The notes below the pieces were generated by a model, which saw nothing but the letters and a program-made list of their open reading frames with translations, was not told the DNA's origin and searched no databases. Positions 1 to 5,657 of a DNA stretch of 5,657 nucleotides are shown here, piece by piece. Source of the DNA: a bacterium HR23. Its GTDB lineage: Bacteria > Chloroflexota > Dehalococcoidia > Lucifugimonadales > HRBIN23. The position numbers and the translations under genes were made by a program. The stretch's first letter is position 1. Every line of letters begins with the position of its first letter. The stretch lies in assembly GCA_002923335.1 (NCBI GenBank), contig BEHZ01000110.1:1-5657 (forward strand). The letters are read 5' to 3'.

Positions 1-509
1 AGGGGCATATCATAGCCTGTCGTGAGAGTGCCAGTGGAGCGGAAGAAGACCATGATGAGGATGATAAGCAGAAGGGTGGGGAAGCCATACATCAGGTCAA
101 CGAAGCGCATCATAAGGTTGTCCACCGTCCCTCCGTAGTAGCCGGCGATGGAGCCGTAGAGGATGCCCATGAGCATAGCCAGGGTAGCGCCCACTACCCC
201 CACCGTAAGGGAAATGCGTGCCCCGTAGAGGAGGCGGGTCAGCACATCCCGTCCCAGGTAGTCGGTGCCCAGGGGGTGGGCCAGAGAGGGGGGCTGGTTC
301 ACCAGACGCCAGTCCAGGCCGGCGTAGGTGTAGGGGGTAAGCCAGGGGGCCAGGACGGCCACCAGCGCCAGCAGGAGCACAAACACCCCACCCCCTACTC
401 CCAGGCGGTTCTTCAGCAAGATACGCAGGGCATCGCCCCAGAAGCCTCGGCTTCGGCGGGGCGGAAAGGGGTGGGAGAGAGACGGGGCCGTGGCCTCTTT
501 CTGCTCCAT
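1..509 (-). CDS. DppC/OppC-type peptide ABC transporter permease, partial (C-terminus beyond left edge)
   Basis: Inner-membrane permease subunit of a peptide/nickel-type ABC importer, expected to pair with the DppB-type subunit encoded just upstream. Reading down from the ATG at 509-507 gives 169 residues without a stop. The N-terminal OppC_N-like part has a basic cytoplasmic lead (residues 1-35, with PPRRSRG and LLKNRLG) and a first membrane helix at about 39-57. The family signature HPLGTDYLGRDVLTRLLYG follows at 78-96, then a second hydrophobic stretch at 99-125 and a third at 143-157. The EAA loop that contacts the ATPase is missing because the gene runs off the window; the full family length is near 290-300 aa. 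The start lies one base after the TAA of the preceding permease gene and has no strong ribosome binding site, so translational coupling is likely. The substrate (dipeptide, oligopeptide or other) cannot be told from this subunit. Confidence 0.93.
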   Translation of the reverse strand, partial: MEQKEATAPSLSHPFPPRRSRGFWGDALRILLKNRLGVGGGVFVLLLALVAVLAPWLTPYTYAGLDWRLVNQPPSLAHPLGTDYLGRDVLTRLLYGARISLTVGVVGATLAMLMGILYGSIAGYYGGTVDNLMMRFVDLMYGFPTLLLIILIMVFFRSTGTLTTGYDMP

Positions 510-510
510 G

Positions 511-1434
511 TTACTTCAGGCGGATGCGGGGGTCCAGGTAAGCGTAGGAGATGTCCACGAGGATATTGGCGATAACGATGACGAAGCCGTAGAGGAGGGT
601 GGTGCCCATAATCACGGGGTAGTCCCGGTTGCCGATGCTCTGCACATAGAACTTCCCCAGGCCGGGGATGCCGAAGATTTGCTCCACCACCAGGGTGCCG
701 GTTACCACCGCAGCGAAGATAGGCCCCAGCACCGTTACCACGGGGATCAGCCCGTTGCGCAAGGCGTGGCGCAGGATGATAAGCCCCTCTCCCAGCCCTT
801 TCGCTCGTGCGGTGCGGATGTAGTCCTCCTGCCATACCTCCAGCATGCTGGCACGGGTGAGGCGGGCGATGTAGGCGATGTAATGAGTGCCCAGGGTCAG
901 TGTAGGGAGGACCCAGTAGGCCGGCCCCTGCCAGGTGGCGGGAGGGAGCAGTTTCAGTTTGAGGGCGAAGAGCCACATCAGGAAAGGCCCCAGGGCCAGG
1001 CTGGGCACCGACACGCCCAACACGGCGAAGGCCATAGAGGCGTAGTCAACTATTGTGTTGTGCCGGAGGGCAGAGATAACCCCCAGGGGGACCCCTACTC
1101 CCACCGCCAGGGCCATGGCCATTAGCCCCAGGTGGGCCGAGACTGGGAACTGCTCCCGGAAGATGTCGTTGACGGTGCGGGTGGTGGAACTGTAGGTAGG
1201 CCCAAAGTCCAGGCGCAGGACACCCCCCATATACCGCAGGTATTGCTTCCAGAGAGGCTCATCCAGGCGGTATTTGCGGTTCAGGTTTTCAATGATGTGC
1301 GGGGGGAGTTTCTTTTCCCGGTCAAAGGGGCCGCCGGGGACGGCGTGCATCAGCAGGAAGGTGATGAGGGAGATGAGAAGAAGGACGGGGATGCCCCACA
1401 GAAGACGACGCACCAGGTAGGCCAGCACCGCCAT
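511..1434 (-). CDS. DppB/OppB-type peptide ABC transporter permease
   Basis: Complete 307-aa membrane permease, the usual length for the DppB/OppB family. It forms half of the transmembrane channel of a peptide/nickel-type importer. An N-terminal helix (about 9-31) is followed by the family motif PGGPF (33-37) and an extracytoplasmic segment with a conserved LRLDFGPTY stretch (73-81). Further hydrophobic spans are at about 100-122, 132-157, 170-190, 228-250 and 274-297. The EAA loop is clear at about 203-227 (DYIRTARAKGLGEG, then LRHALRN); this region docks onto the ATPase. The C-terminus DPRIRLK is typical. The ATG at 1434 gives the standard MxxYLxRRLL beginning. No AGGAGG-like site precedes it, only a G-run directly before the ATG. 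A strong palindrome ends nine bases upstream of the start. It follows the binding-protein gene by 39 bp and ends one base before the next permease gene. Confidence 0.96.
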   Translation of the reverse strand: MAVLAYLVRRLLWGIPVLLLISLITFLLMHAVPGGPFDREKKLPPHIIENLNRKYRLDEPLWKQYLRYMGGVLRLDFGPTYSSTTRTVNDIFREQFPVSAHLGLMAMALAVGVGVPLGVISALRHNTIVDYASMAFAVLGVSVPSLALGPFLMWLFALKLKLLPPATWQGPAYWVLPTLTLGTHYIAYIARLTRASMLEVWQEDYIRTARAKGLGEGLIILRHALRNGLIPVVTVLGPIFAAVVTGTLVVEQIFGIPGLGKFYVQSIGNRDYPVIMGTTLLYGFVIVIANILVDISYAYLDPRIRLK

Positions 1435-1442
1435 CCCCCGCA

Positions 1443-1470
1443 GGAAGGGGCGAGGCGCCTCGCCCCTTCC
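1443..1470 (-). repeat. Perfect 28-bp palindrome in the gap between binding-protein and permease genes
   Basis: Each arm is 14 bp (GGAAGGGGCGAGGC and its exact reverse complement) with no spacer; the centre is GGCGCC. In RNA it would form a very stable hairpin of about 12 bp with a 4-nt loop. It begins 3 nt after the TAA of the binding-protein gene and ends 9 nt before the permease ATG, so it fills nearly the whole 39-bp gap. There is no U-run on either strand, so it is not a classical terminator. In ABC importer operons a hairpin at this place often protects the binding-protein mRNA or reduces read-through; that role is inferred here. It could also be one copy of a dispersed palindromic repeat. 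Confidence 0.85.
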
Positions 1471-1473
1471 CTC

Positions 1474-3168
1474 TTAGCGTTCTATGCGCCAGTTCTTGAA
1501 CTGCTCCACCAGGGCGGAGTAAGTGCGCTTCAGGTAGGGCTTGGTCAACTGCACCGTGGTGTAGAAGTAGATGGGGGCGATGACAGCATCCTCTTGCACC
1601 AGGAGGCGCTCGGCCTCTTTATAGAGTTGCAGGCGTTTGGCGGGGTCTTGCTCCCGGGCCGCCTGCTTCACCAGGGCATCAAACCGGGTGTTCTTCCACA
1701 TAGTATGGTTGTTGCCGGAATCCGACAGGAACACACTCATCCAGTTGTCGGCGTCCAGGTAGTCGGCTCCCCAGCCCAGGCGCCAGATATGGGGTGGGTC
1801 CTGGGAGAGGGTCTTGAGGTAAACGGCCCAGTCCTGGTTCACCACCTTCACGTCTATGTTCAGGTGTTGCTTCCACATGGCGCTAATGGCCTCGGCGATG
1901 CGCTTGTGGCCCTCACTGGTGTTATACATGAGCACCACATCGGAGGGCCAGCCACGGCCGTTGGGGTAGCCGGCTTCGGCCAGCCAGCGCTTGGCCTGAT
2001 CGGGGTTGAAGGGGATGCCGATGCCCTCTTTCTCGCCATCTACGAAGCCGAAGTTGCCGGGGGCGGTGAAGGTAAGGGCGGGGCGCTGACCCCCCTTCAG
2101 CACATTGTCAATAAGGCCCTGGCGGTCAATAGAGGCGATGAGGGCCTTCCGCACCAGCGCCTTGTCCACGGGCGGCTTGGTTACATTGAAGCCGTAGTAG
2201 TAGGTGATGGGGCGTGGGGCAATGTAGAGTTCCTTGCTGAGCACCGGGTCTTTCTTCACCCGGTCTATCTCCCCCAGGGGCACGCCCAGGTTGTAGAGGG
2301 TATCCAGTTGGCCCGCCTCATACATGGCCAGTGCAGTGGAGGCCTCCTTCACCATCACGAACTCAATACGGTCGATCTGCACATGAGGGGCGTCATAGTA
2401 GTTAGGGTTCTTCTCCAGCACCAGGCTCTTCTCGTGCTCCCAGGACCTGAGGAGGTAAGGGCCGTTGGTAACGATGTTGCCTGGCTCTATCCACTTCTCC
2501 TTGTGCTGTTCAATGGCCCAGCGGGGTTGGGGCATCAGCACCCACATGGAGGCGAGGGCGGGGAAGAATCCGGCGGGATAGTTCAAGGTGTAGGTGATGG
2601 TCCAGTCATCCACCGCCCGGATGCCCACCTGGGAGGCATCGGCCTTTCCTCGGTTAAAGTCTTCGCCCCCTTTAATGATACCGGCGGGCACATAGGCGTA
2701 TTCCGAGGCGGTTTTAGGATCCAGGGTGCGCAGACCCCCGTATTCCGCATCCCGGGCGGTAACAGACTTGCCATCGGTCCACTTCACATCCCGGCGTAGG
2801 GTGAAGGTATAGCCGGTGCCGTCGGCGGAAACGGTCCAGCGCTCGGCAAGGTCAGGAATGACTGCCCCGGTGTCTTCCGTTTGGTTGGTGATGCCCACGA
2901 AGAGGGCACGCACCACATCCACCGAGGGCGAGTCTTTGACGAGAGCGGGGTCAAGGGTGGTGGGTTCGGTGCCCAGGTTGGCGCGCAGGACGGTGGGGGC
3001 TTTGGGGGCCGGGGTGGGGGTGGGCGGAACAGGGGTGGGTGTGGGGAGCATAGCAGGAGGGGCGGGGGCACGGGTGGGGGTAGGGGTTGGAGCGGGCGCC
3101 GCTCGACAAGCCCCTACAAGCAGGACCAGGAGCCCTCCCAGAAGCAGACCAGACCACCGAGCCGACAT
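1474..3168 (-). CDS. Family 5 extracellular solute-binding lipoprotein (peptide ABC importer)
   Basis: Complete 564-aa substrate-binding protein of the DppA/OppA class (SBP_bac_5), which captures peptides or similar solutes outside the membrane for the downstream permeases. Residues 1-20 are a lipoprotein signal peptide: Arg4, a leucine/glycine-rich core, then the lipobox LVGAC with the lipidated cysteine at 21. Residues 24-58 are a low-complexity Pro/Thr/Ala linker (PTPTPT, PPTPTPAP) that probably tethers the domain away from the membrane. The binding domain starts near 60; the family landmark ERWTVSADGTGYTFTLRRDV is at 109-128, followed by KWTDGKSVTARD (129-140) and a TLDP stretch at 148-151. 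The WRIER ending matches family length, so the gene looks intact. The ATG at 3168 is well supported by AGGAGG with a 5-nt spacer and puts the signal peptide at the very N-terminus. It is the first gene of the transport operon. Ligand specificity cannot be read from sequence; this fold also serves nickel, heme and oligosaccharide uptake. Confidence 0.95.
   Translation of the reverse strand: MSARWSGLLLGGLLVLLVGACRAAPAPTPTPTRAPAPPAMLPTPTPVPPTPTPAPKAPTVLRANLGTEPTTLDPALVKDSPSVDVVRALFVGITNQTEDTGAVIPDLAERWTVSADGTGYTFTLRRDVKWTDGKSVTARDAEYGGLRTLDPKTASEYAYVPAGIIKGGEDFNRGKADASQVGIRAVDDWTITYTLNYPAGFFPALASMWVLMPQPRWAIEQHKEKWIEPGNIVTNGPYLLRSWEHEKSLVLEKNPNYYDAPHVQIDRIEFVMVKEASTALAMYEAGQLDTLYNLGVPLGEIDRVKKDPVLSKELYIAPRPITYYYGFNVTKPPVDKALVRKALIASIDRQGLIDNVLKGGQRPALTFTAPGNFGFVDGEKEGIGIPFNPDQAKRWLAEAGYPNGRGWPSDVVLMYNTSEGHKRIAEAISAMWKQHLNIDVKVVNQDWAVYLKTLSQDPPHIWRLGWGADYLDADNWMSVFLSDSGNNHTMWKNTRFDALVKQAAREQDPAKRLQLYKEAERLLVQEDAVIAPIYFYTTVQLTKPYLKRTYSALVEQFKNWRIER
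2992..3098 (+). other. G-tract block with quadruplex potential, inside the lipoprotein linker coding region
   Basis: The plus strand holds 14 runs of three or more G within about 105 bp (for example 2995-2999, 3004-3008, 3011-3014, 3016-3020, 3064-3068, 3076-3080), mostly one to seven bases apart. This meets the usual pattern for G-quadruplex formation many times over. The block coincides with codons for the Pro/Thr-rich linker (residues 24-58) of the minus-strand lipoprotein gene, so the G-rich strand is the transcription template and the mRNA is C-rich. Proline codons CCC and threonine codons ACC explain most of it. Confidence 0.6.
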
Positions 3169-3173
3169 ATACC

Positions 3174-3179
3174 CCTCCT
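3174..3179 (-). promoter_or_regulatory. Ribosome binding site of the solute-binding lipoprotein gene
   Basis: AGGAGG, extended by two more G, with 5 nt (GGTAT) before the ATG at 3168. This is the strongest Shine-Dalgarno in the window and fixes the start. It contrasts with the two permease genes, which have no comparable site, and fits higher synthesis of the binding protein than of the membrane subunits. Confidence 0.85.
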
Positions 3180-3221
3180 AACCTTTTCCTCTCCCAGCCC
3201 AGGGGGGAGGGTTTTGCCCCT

Positions 3222-3250
3222 ATCCTACACGAGTGCTGTGGGGATCGCAA
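3222..3250 (-). promoter_or_regulatory. Candidate sigma70-type promoter for the ABC importer operon
   Basis: On the minus strand TTGCGA (3250-3245) and TAGGAT (3227-3222) are separated by exactly 17 bp. Each matches the -35 and -10 consensus at 4 of 6 positions, including the first two and last two bases of the -10. Transcription would start near 3216-3213, leaving a leader of about 45-48 nt before the binding-protein ATG. It is the best pair I found in the aspS-to-importer gap. The consensus matches are modest, and an unusual sigma factor in this lineage cannot be excluded. Confidence 0.45.
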
Positions 3251-3309
3251 GGGGAAGGGTGCCACAGATGTAGGGCGAGACCCCGCTAGGGTATGGGGGC
3301 CTTTGTCCC

Positions 3310-5133
3310 CTAGGAGGGCGGGGGGCCGGAAGGGGCCGTCTCCGGGTGAACCACCGCCAGGTGCAGTTCCCGTAACTGCTTCTCCGAGACCTCCGAAGGA
3401 GCGCCAAAGAGGAGGTCCTGGGCGCTTTGGGTTTTGGGGAAGGCGATGACCTCCCGCAGGGATGCCTCGTTGGCCAAGACCATCACGATACGGTCTATGC
3501 CGGGGGCGATACCGCCGTGGGGCGGGGCGCCGTATTCAAAGGCCTCCAGCAGGTGGCCGAAGCGCTTCTGGGCCTCCTCCGGGGAGTAGCCCAGGATGCG
3601 GAAGATGCGCTCCTGGACCTCCCGGTTGTGGATTCGGATGCTCCCGGAGGCCACCTCATAGCCGTTGCACACCATGTCATAGGCTTTGGAGCGCACCCGT
3701 CCGGGGTCTGCTTCCAGCAGAGGCAAGTCTTCGTCCCTGGGGGCGGTGAAGGGGTGATGGGCGGACTCCCAGCGACGCTCTTCGGCGTTCCACTCAAAGA
3801 GAGGGAACTGGGTAACGAAGGCGAAAACCACCTGGTTGGGGTCGGCCAGCCCCAAGCGGGCACCCATCTCGGTGCGCAGGGCGGACAGGGCAGCGTTGGT
3901 GGTGGCGGGCTCCCCGGCAACGATGAGGAGGAGGTCGCCGGGCCGAGCGCCGGCTCGCCGTGCCATCTCCTGCACCTGTTCTATGGTGAAGTGGCGGGCG
4001 ACGGCCGAGCGCACCTGCTCGGGGGTGAGAGCCTCCAGGGACAGCCCCGGTTGGCCCAGGGCCAGGGTCACCAGACCGGTAGCGCCCTTGCTTTTGGCCA
4101 GGGTGGTGAGTTCCTCAATCTGCCGGCGAGGGCAATCGGCGTATCCGGGGGCCGCAAAGCCTTTTACCACGCCTCCCTGCTGGACGACCCGGCGGAAGAC
4201 CTCAAACTGGCACTGGCGGGCGATGTCGGTGAAATCGGCCAGTTCCATCCCGAACCGCAGGTCGGGCTTGTCGGTGCCGTATTTGGCTATGGCTTCGGCG
4301 TAGGTGAGGCGGGGGAAGGGTTTGCGCAGGCGCTTGTGGGGGGTAACCTGCTCCACCAGGTCGGTGAAGAGGGACTCCATGAGGTTCAGGATATCCTCCT
4401 CTTCTACGAAACTCATCTCCAGGTCCAGTTGGGTGAACTCGGGCTGGCGGTCGGCACGCAGGTCTTCGTCTCGGAAGCAACGGGCGATCTGGAAATAGCG
4501 CTCCAGGCCGGCCACCATGAGGAGTTGCTTGAGTTGCTGGGGGGACTGGGGGAGGGCGTAGAAACAGCCGGGGTAGAGACGGCTGGGCACCAGGTAGTCC
4601 CGTGCCCCTTCGGGGGTGCTCTTGGTGAGGATGGGGGTTTCCACCTCCCAGAAACCCCGGGCGCTCAGCCAGTCGCGAATGAACTTGACGACCCGGTGGC
4701 GCAGTTCCAGGTTGCGCTGCAGGCGCTGACGGCGCAGATAGAGGTAGCGGTAGCGCAGGCGTAGGGCCTCATCCACCTCTGTGTCTTCGTTGATGTAAAA
4801 AGGCGGTGGGCGGGAAGGGTTGAGGATTTGACACGCCAGGGCGTGCACCTCCACCTGGCCTGTGGGAAGAGAGGGGTTTTCGGTGCCCGGGGGACGGCGC
4901 TCCACTCGCCCCCGGATGCACACCACCCACTCGTTGCGCAGGGCGTCGGCGGTGCGATAGGCGTCAGGGGCATAGGAGGGGTTGAAGACCACCTGAACGA
5001 TGCCGCTCCGGTCCCGCAGGTCAATGAAGATGATGCCCCCGTGGTCCCGCCGGCGGTGCACCCATCCCGCCAGGGCAACCTGGCGCCCTACATCAGAAAG
5101 GGTGAGGGTTCCACAATCGGTGTCCTTCAGCAT
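3310..5133 (-). CDS. aspS: Aspartyl-tRNA synthetase, probably non-discriminating (Asp/Asn)
   Basis: Class IIb cytoplasmic enzyme that activates aspartate with ATP and charges tRNA(Asp), and probably tRNA(Asn). The 607 aa are close to the bacterial norm (about 580-600). Order: N-terminal OB-fold anticodon-binding domain (about 1-105, with GWVHRRRDHGG at 23-33); catalytic core with motif 1 ending in the invariant proline (VETPILT, Pro167); flipping-loop QSPQQLKQLLM (196-206); motif 2 around FRDEDLRADRQPEFTQLD (220-237, with Arg221); the bacterial GAD insertion beginning after TDKPDLRFGMEL and lying in roughly 285-420; motif 3 GIAPGIDR (541-548, with Arg548). All key catalytic motifs are present. 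I chose the ATG at 5133 over in-frame TTG 5181 and ATG 5172 because AGGAG lies 5 nt upstream, the family homology begins exactly there (LKDTDCGTL), and the residues before it are not conserved. His31 and Gly83 match the non-discriminating type. It lies 63 bp after the DUF255 gene. Confidence 0.98.
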   Translation of the reverse strand: MLKDTDCGTLTLSDVGRQVALAGWVHRRRDHGGIIFIDLRDRSGIVQVVFNPSYAPDAYRTADALRNEWVVCIRGRVERRPPGTENPSLPTGQVEVHALACQILNPSRPPPFYINEDTEVDEALRLRYRYLYLRRQRLQRNLELRHRVVKFIRDWLSARGFWEVETPILTKSTPEGARDYLVPSRLYPGCFYALPQSPQQLKQLLMVAGLERYFQIARCFRDEDLRADRQPEFTQLDLEMSFVEEEDILNLMESLFTDLVEQVTPHKRLRKPFPRLTYAEAIAKYGTDKPDLRFGMELADFTDIARQCQFEVFRRVVQQGGVVKGFAAPGYADCPRRQIEELTTLAKSKGATGLVTLALGQPGLSLEALTPEQVRSAVARHFTIEQVQEMARRAGARPGDLLLIVAGEPATTNAALSALRTEMGARLGLADPNQVVFAFVTQFPLFEWNAEERRWESAHHPFTAPRDEDLPLLEADPGRVRSKAYDMVCNGYEVASGSIRIHNREVQERIFRILGYSPEEAQKRFGHLLEAFEYGAPPHGGIAPGIDRIVMVLANEASLREVIAFPKTQSAQDLLFGAPSEVSEKQLRELHLAVVHPETAPSGPPPS

Positions 5134-5162
5134 ACCCACTCCTGTGGAGGGGTATTCCCCTC
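5134..5162 (-). promoter_or_regulatory. aspS leader with two mutually exclusive hairpins
   Basis: Hairpin A is GAGGGG (5162-5157), loop AATA, CCCCTC (5152-5147). Hairpin B is ACCCCTCC (5153-5146), loop ACA, GGAGTGGGT (5142-5134): 8 bp with one bulged T (5138). They share the CCCCTC segment, so only one can form. B contains four of the five bases of the AGGAG ribosome binding site and abuts the ATG; A leaves it free. The pairing is seen in the sequence; any regulatory use is inference. Confidence 0.4.
5139..5143 (-). promoter_or_regulatory. Ribosome binding site that decides the aspS start
   Basis: AGGAG on the minus strand with 5 nt (TGGGT) before the ATG at 5133. No such site precedes the longer in-frame starts at 5172 (ATG) or 5181 (TTG), so these are unlikely to be used. 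The site itself can be paired in one of two alternative leader hairpins. Confidence 0.75.
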
Positions 5163-5196
5163 TTTTCAGCATAGCACGCAACGGGGCGGCAGGGGC

Positions 5197-5657
5197 CTAG
5201 CCCGTTTCCGGGCGCATGGCCAGCAGGCTGGCCACCGCCTGGGGCAGGCGGTCGGGGTCGTCAATGGGTGGAAGGCAGGTCCCCTGGAGGCAGATGTAAG
5301 CCTGAGGCTTTTCTCCGAGGGTGAAGCCCCGGCTGGCCAGCATCTCAGGGTCGCTGGTGTCCTGCACTATCGGCTCTACGCAGGGATAGGGGATGGCGAA
5401 GGCGGCGGCCACCAGCCGGTGGGTGGCGGGGGCATCGGCCGGCCCCACGATGCTCACCTCCACCGGCGGGAAGAGGTGGCGGAGCACCTCACGGGCGTAG
5501 GCGGAAGCGTGCTCGCCGAAGTCCTGGGAGACGGAGGCGAAGGCGCTCAGTGTGTCGTGGGCGCGTGTGGCGTAATCGGCCTGGCCGGTGAGGTTGGTCA
5601 ACAGGCGCAGGGCCTGGGCGGCGACGGTGTTCTCGGCGATGGACTTCTCCTTCATTT
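5197..5657 (-). CDS. DUF255 / YyaL-type thioredoxin-domain protein, C-terminal part only
   Basis: C-terminal 153 residues of a large protein (family length about 650-700 aa) whose N-terminus lies beyond the right edge. Family members combine an N-terminal DUF255 thioredoxin-like domain with an (alpha/alpha)6-barrel region; their function is not established. The visible part matches the end of this family: a helical repeat beginning IAENTVAAQALRLLTNLTG, a helix HDTLSAFA, then a small alpha/beta tail with VEVSIVGP, DPEMLASRGF and the closing PQAYICLQGTCLPPIDDP. The C-x4-C pair in YICLQGTC is a regular feature of the family's end. A methionine at 5655 exists, but the IAEN helix that follows is internal in the family, so I treat the frame as open at the edge rather than starting there. 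One base of the preceding codon is outside the window, so a stop cannot be formally excluded. It may be cotranscribed with aspS. Confidence 0.8.
   Translation of the reverse strand, partial: MKEKSIAENTVAAQALRLLTNLTGQADYATRAHDTLSAFASVSQDFGEHASAYAREVLRHLFPPVEVSIVGPADAPATHRLVAAAFAIPYPCVEPIVQDTSDPEMLASRGFTLGEKPQAYICLQGTCLPPIDDPDRLPQAVASLLAMRPETG

Noticed and set aside
413..976. A 187-codon minus-strand open frame in another register
   Set aside because: It overlaps the DppB-type permease in the wrong frame; it is rich in Pro, His and Arg and unlike any family. The in-frame permease is unambiguous.
1132..2799. A 555-codon open frame on the plus strand
   Set aside because: It lies fully antisense to the binding-protein and permease genes, whose products match known families along their whole length. 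Its translation is rich in Gly, Val, His and Gln without any recognisable domain, as expected for the complement of GC-biased codons.
3251..3309. A small RNA, tRNA or riboswitch in the aspS-to-importer gap
   Set aside because: No cloverleaf, no conserved riboswitch core and no long stem was found; only short GC-rich runs are present.
3286..3313. Inverted repeat CTAGGG...CCCTAG around the aspS stop codon as a terminator
   Set aside because: The stem is 6 bp with a 16-nt loop, and a competing 4-bp inner stem exists. No U-run follows on the minus strand, so it lacks what an intrinsic terminator needs.
3427..4764. A 445-codon open frame on the plus strand
   Set aside because: It is antisense to aspS, with composition typical of a shadow frame and no domain or ribosome binding site that I can recognise.
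5147..5166. GAGGGG-TATT-CCCCTC followed by TTTT as a plus-strand terminator
   Set aside because: On the plus strand it looks like a short intrinsic terminator, but there is no plus-strand gene to end here and the T-run is only four bases. The minus-strand reading as part of the aspS leader is more relevant.
5134..5196. A separate promoter for aspS in the 63-bp gap
   Set aside because: TTGCGT and TATGCT elements occur but are too close to each other, and no -35-like box lies about 17 bp from a -10-like box. Cotranscription with the upstream gene is equally possible.
1..5657. An accessory or defence-type island, or a new multi-gene system
   Set aside because: All five genes belong to common housekeeping or transport families, on one strand and with similar codon style. 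There is no integrase, transposase, direct repeat array or unfamiliar gene.

Overview
This is a GC-rich bacterial fragment in which every supportable gene lies on the minus strand. Reading in the direction of transcription (from high to low coordinates) it holds: the C-terminal end of a DUF255/YyaL-type thioredoxin-fold protein (cut by the right edge), a complete aspartyl-tRNA synthetase gene (aspS), a 141-bp intergenic region with a plausible promoter, and then the start of a peptide-type ABC importer operon. That operon comprises a family 5 substrate-binding lipoprotein, a DppB/OppB-type permease and a DppC/OppC-type permease cut by the left edge.

The organism is probably a GC-rich monoderm-like bacterium, most plausibly Chloroflexota (Dehalococcoidia or relatives). 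This is an inference from three things: the text of the AspRS, the Pro/Thr-rich linker straight after the lipoprotein cysteine, and the GC-rich codon choice. No sequence search was possible, so the assignment is tentative. The AspRS carries the residue pair (His31, Gly83) seen in non-discriminating bacterial AspRSs, which suggests an organism that makes Asn-tRNA(Asn) by amidation of Asp-tRNA(Asn).

The housekeeping part (5657 down to about 3310) may be one transcription unit, because the DUF255 gene and aspS are only 63 bp apart. The transport part (3250 down to 1) has its own candidate promoter. The importer would bind a peptide or similar solute with the lipoprotein and pass it through the DppB/DppC heterodimer. 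The ATPases (DppD/DppF type) are not in the window and would be expected beyond the left edge.

No new multi-gene system is visible; the gene content is ordinary. The less ordinary signals are non-coding: a perfect 28-bp palindrome filling the gap between the binding-protein stop and the dppB-type start, an aspS leader that can fold into two mutually exclusive hairpins (one hiding its ribosome binding site), and a dense G-tract block on the template strand in the lipoprotein linker. No tRNA, rRNA, CRISPR array, insertion sequence or prophage gene was seen. No stretch over 300 bases lacks a gene.
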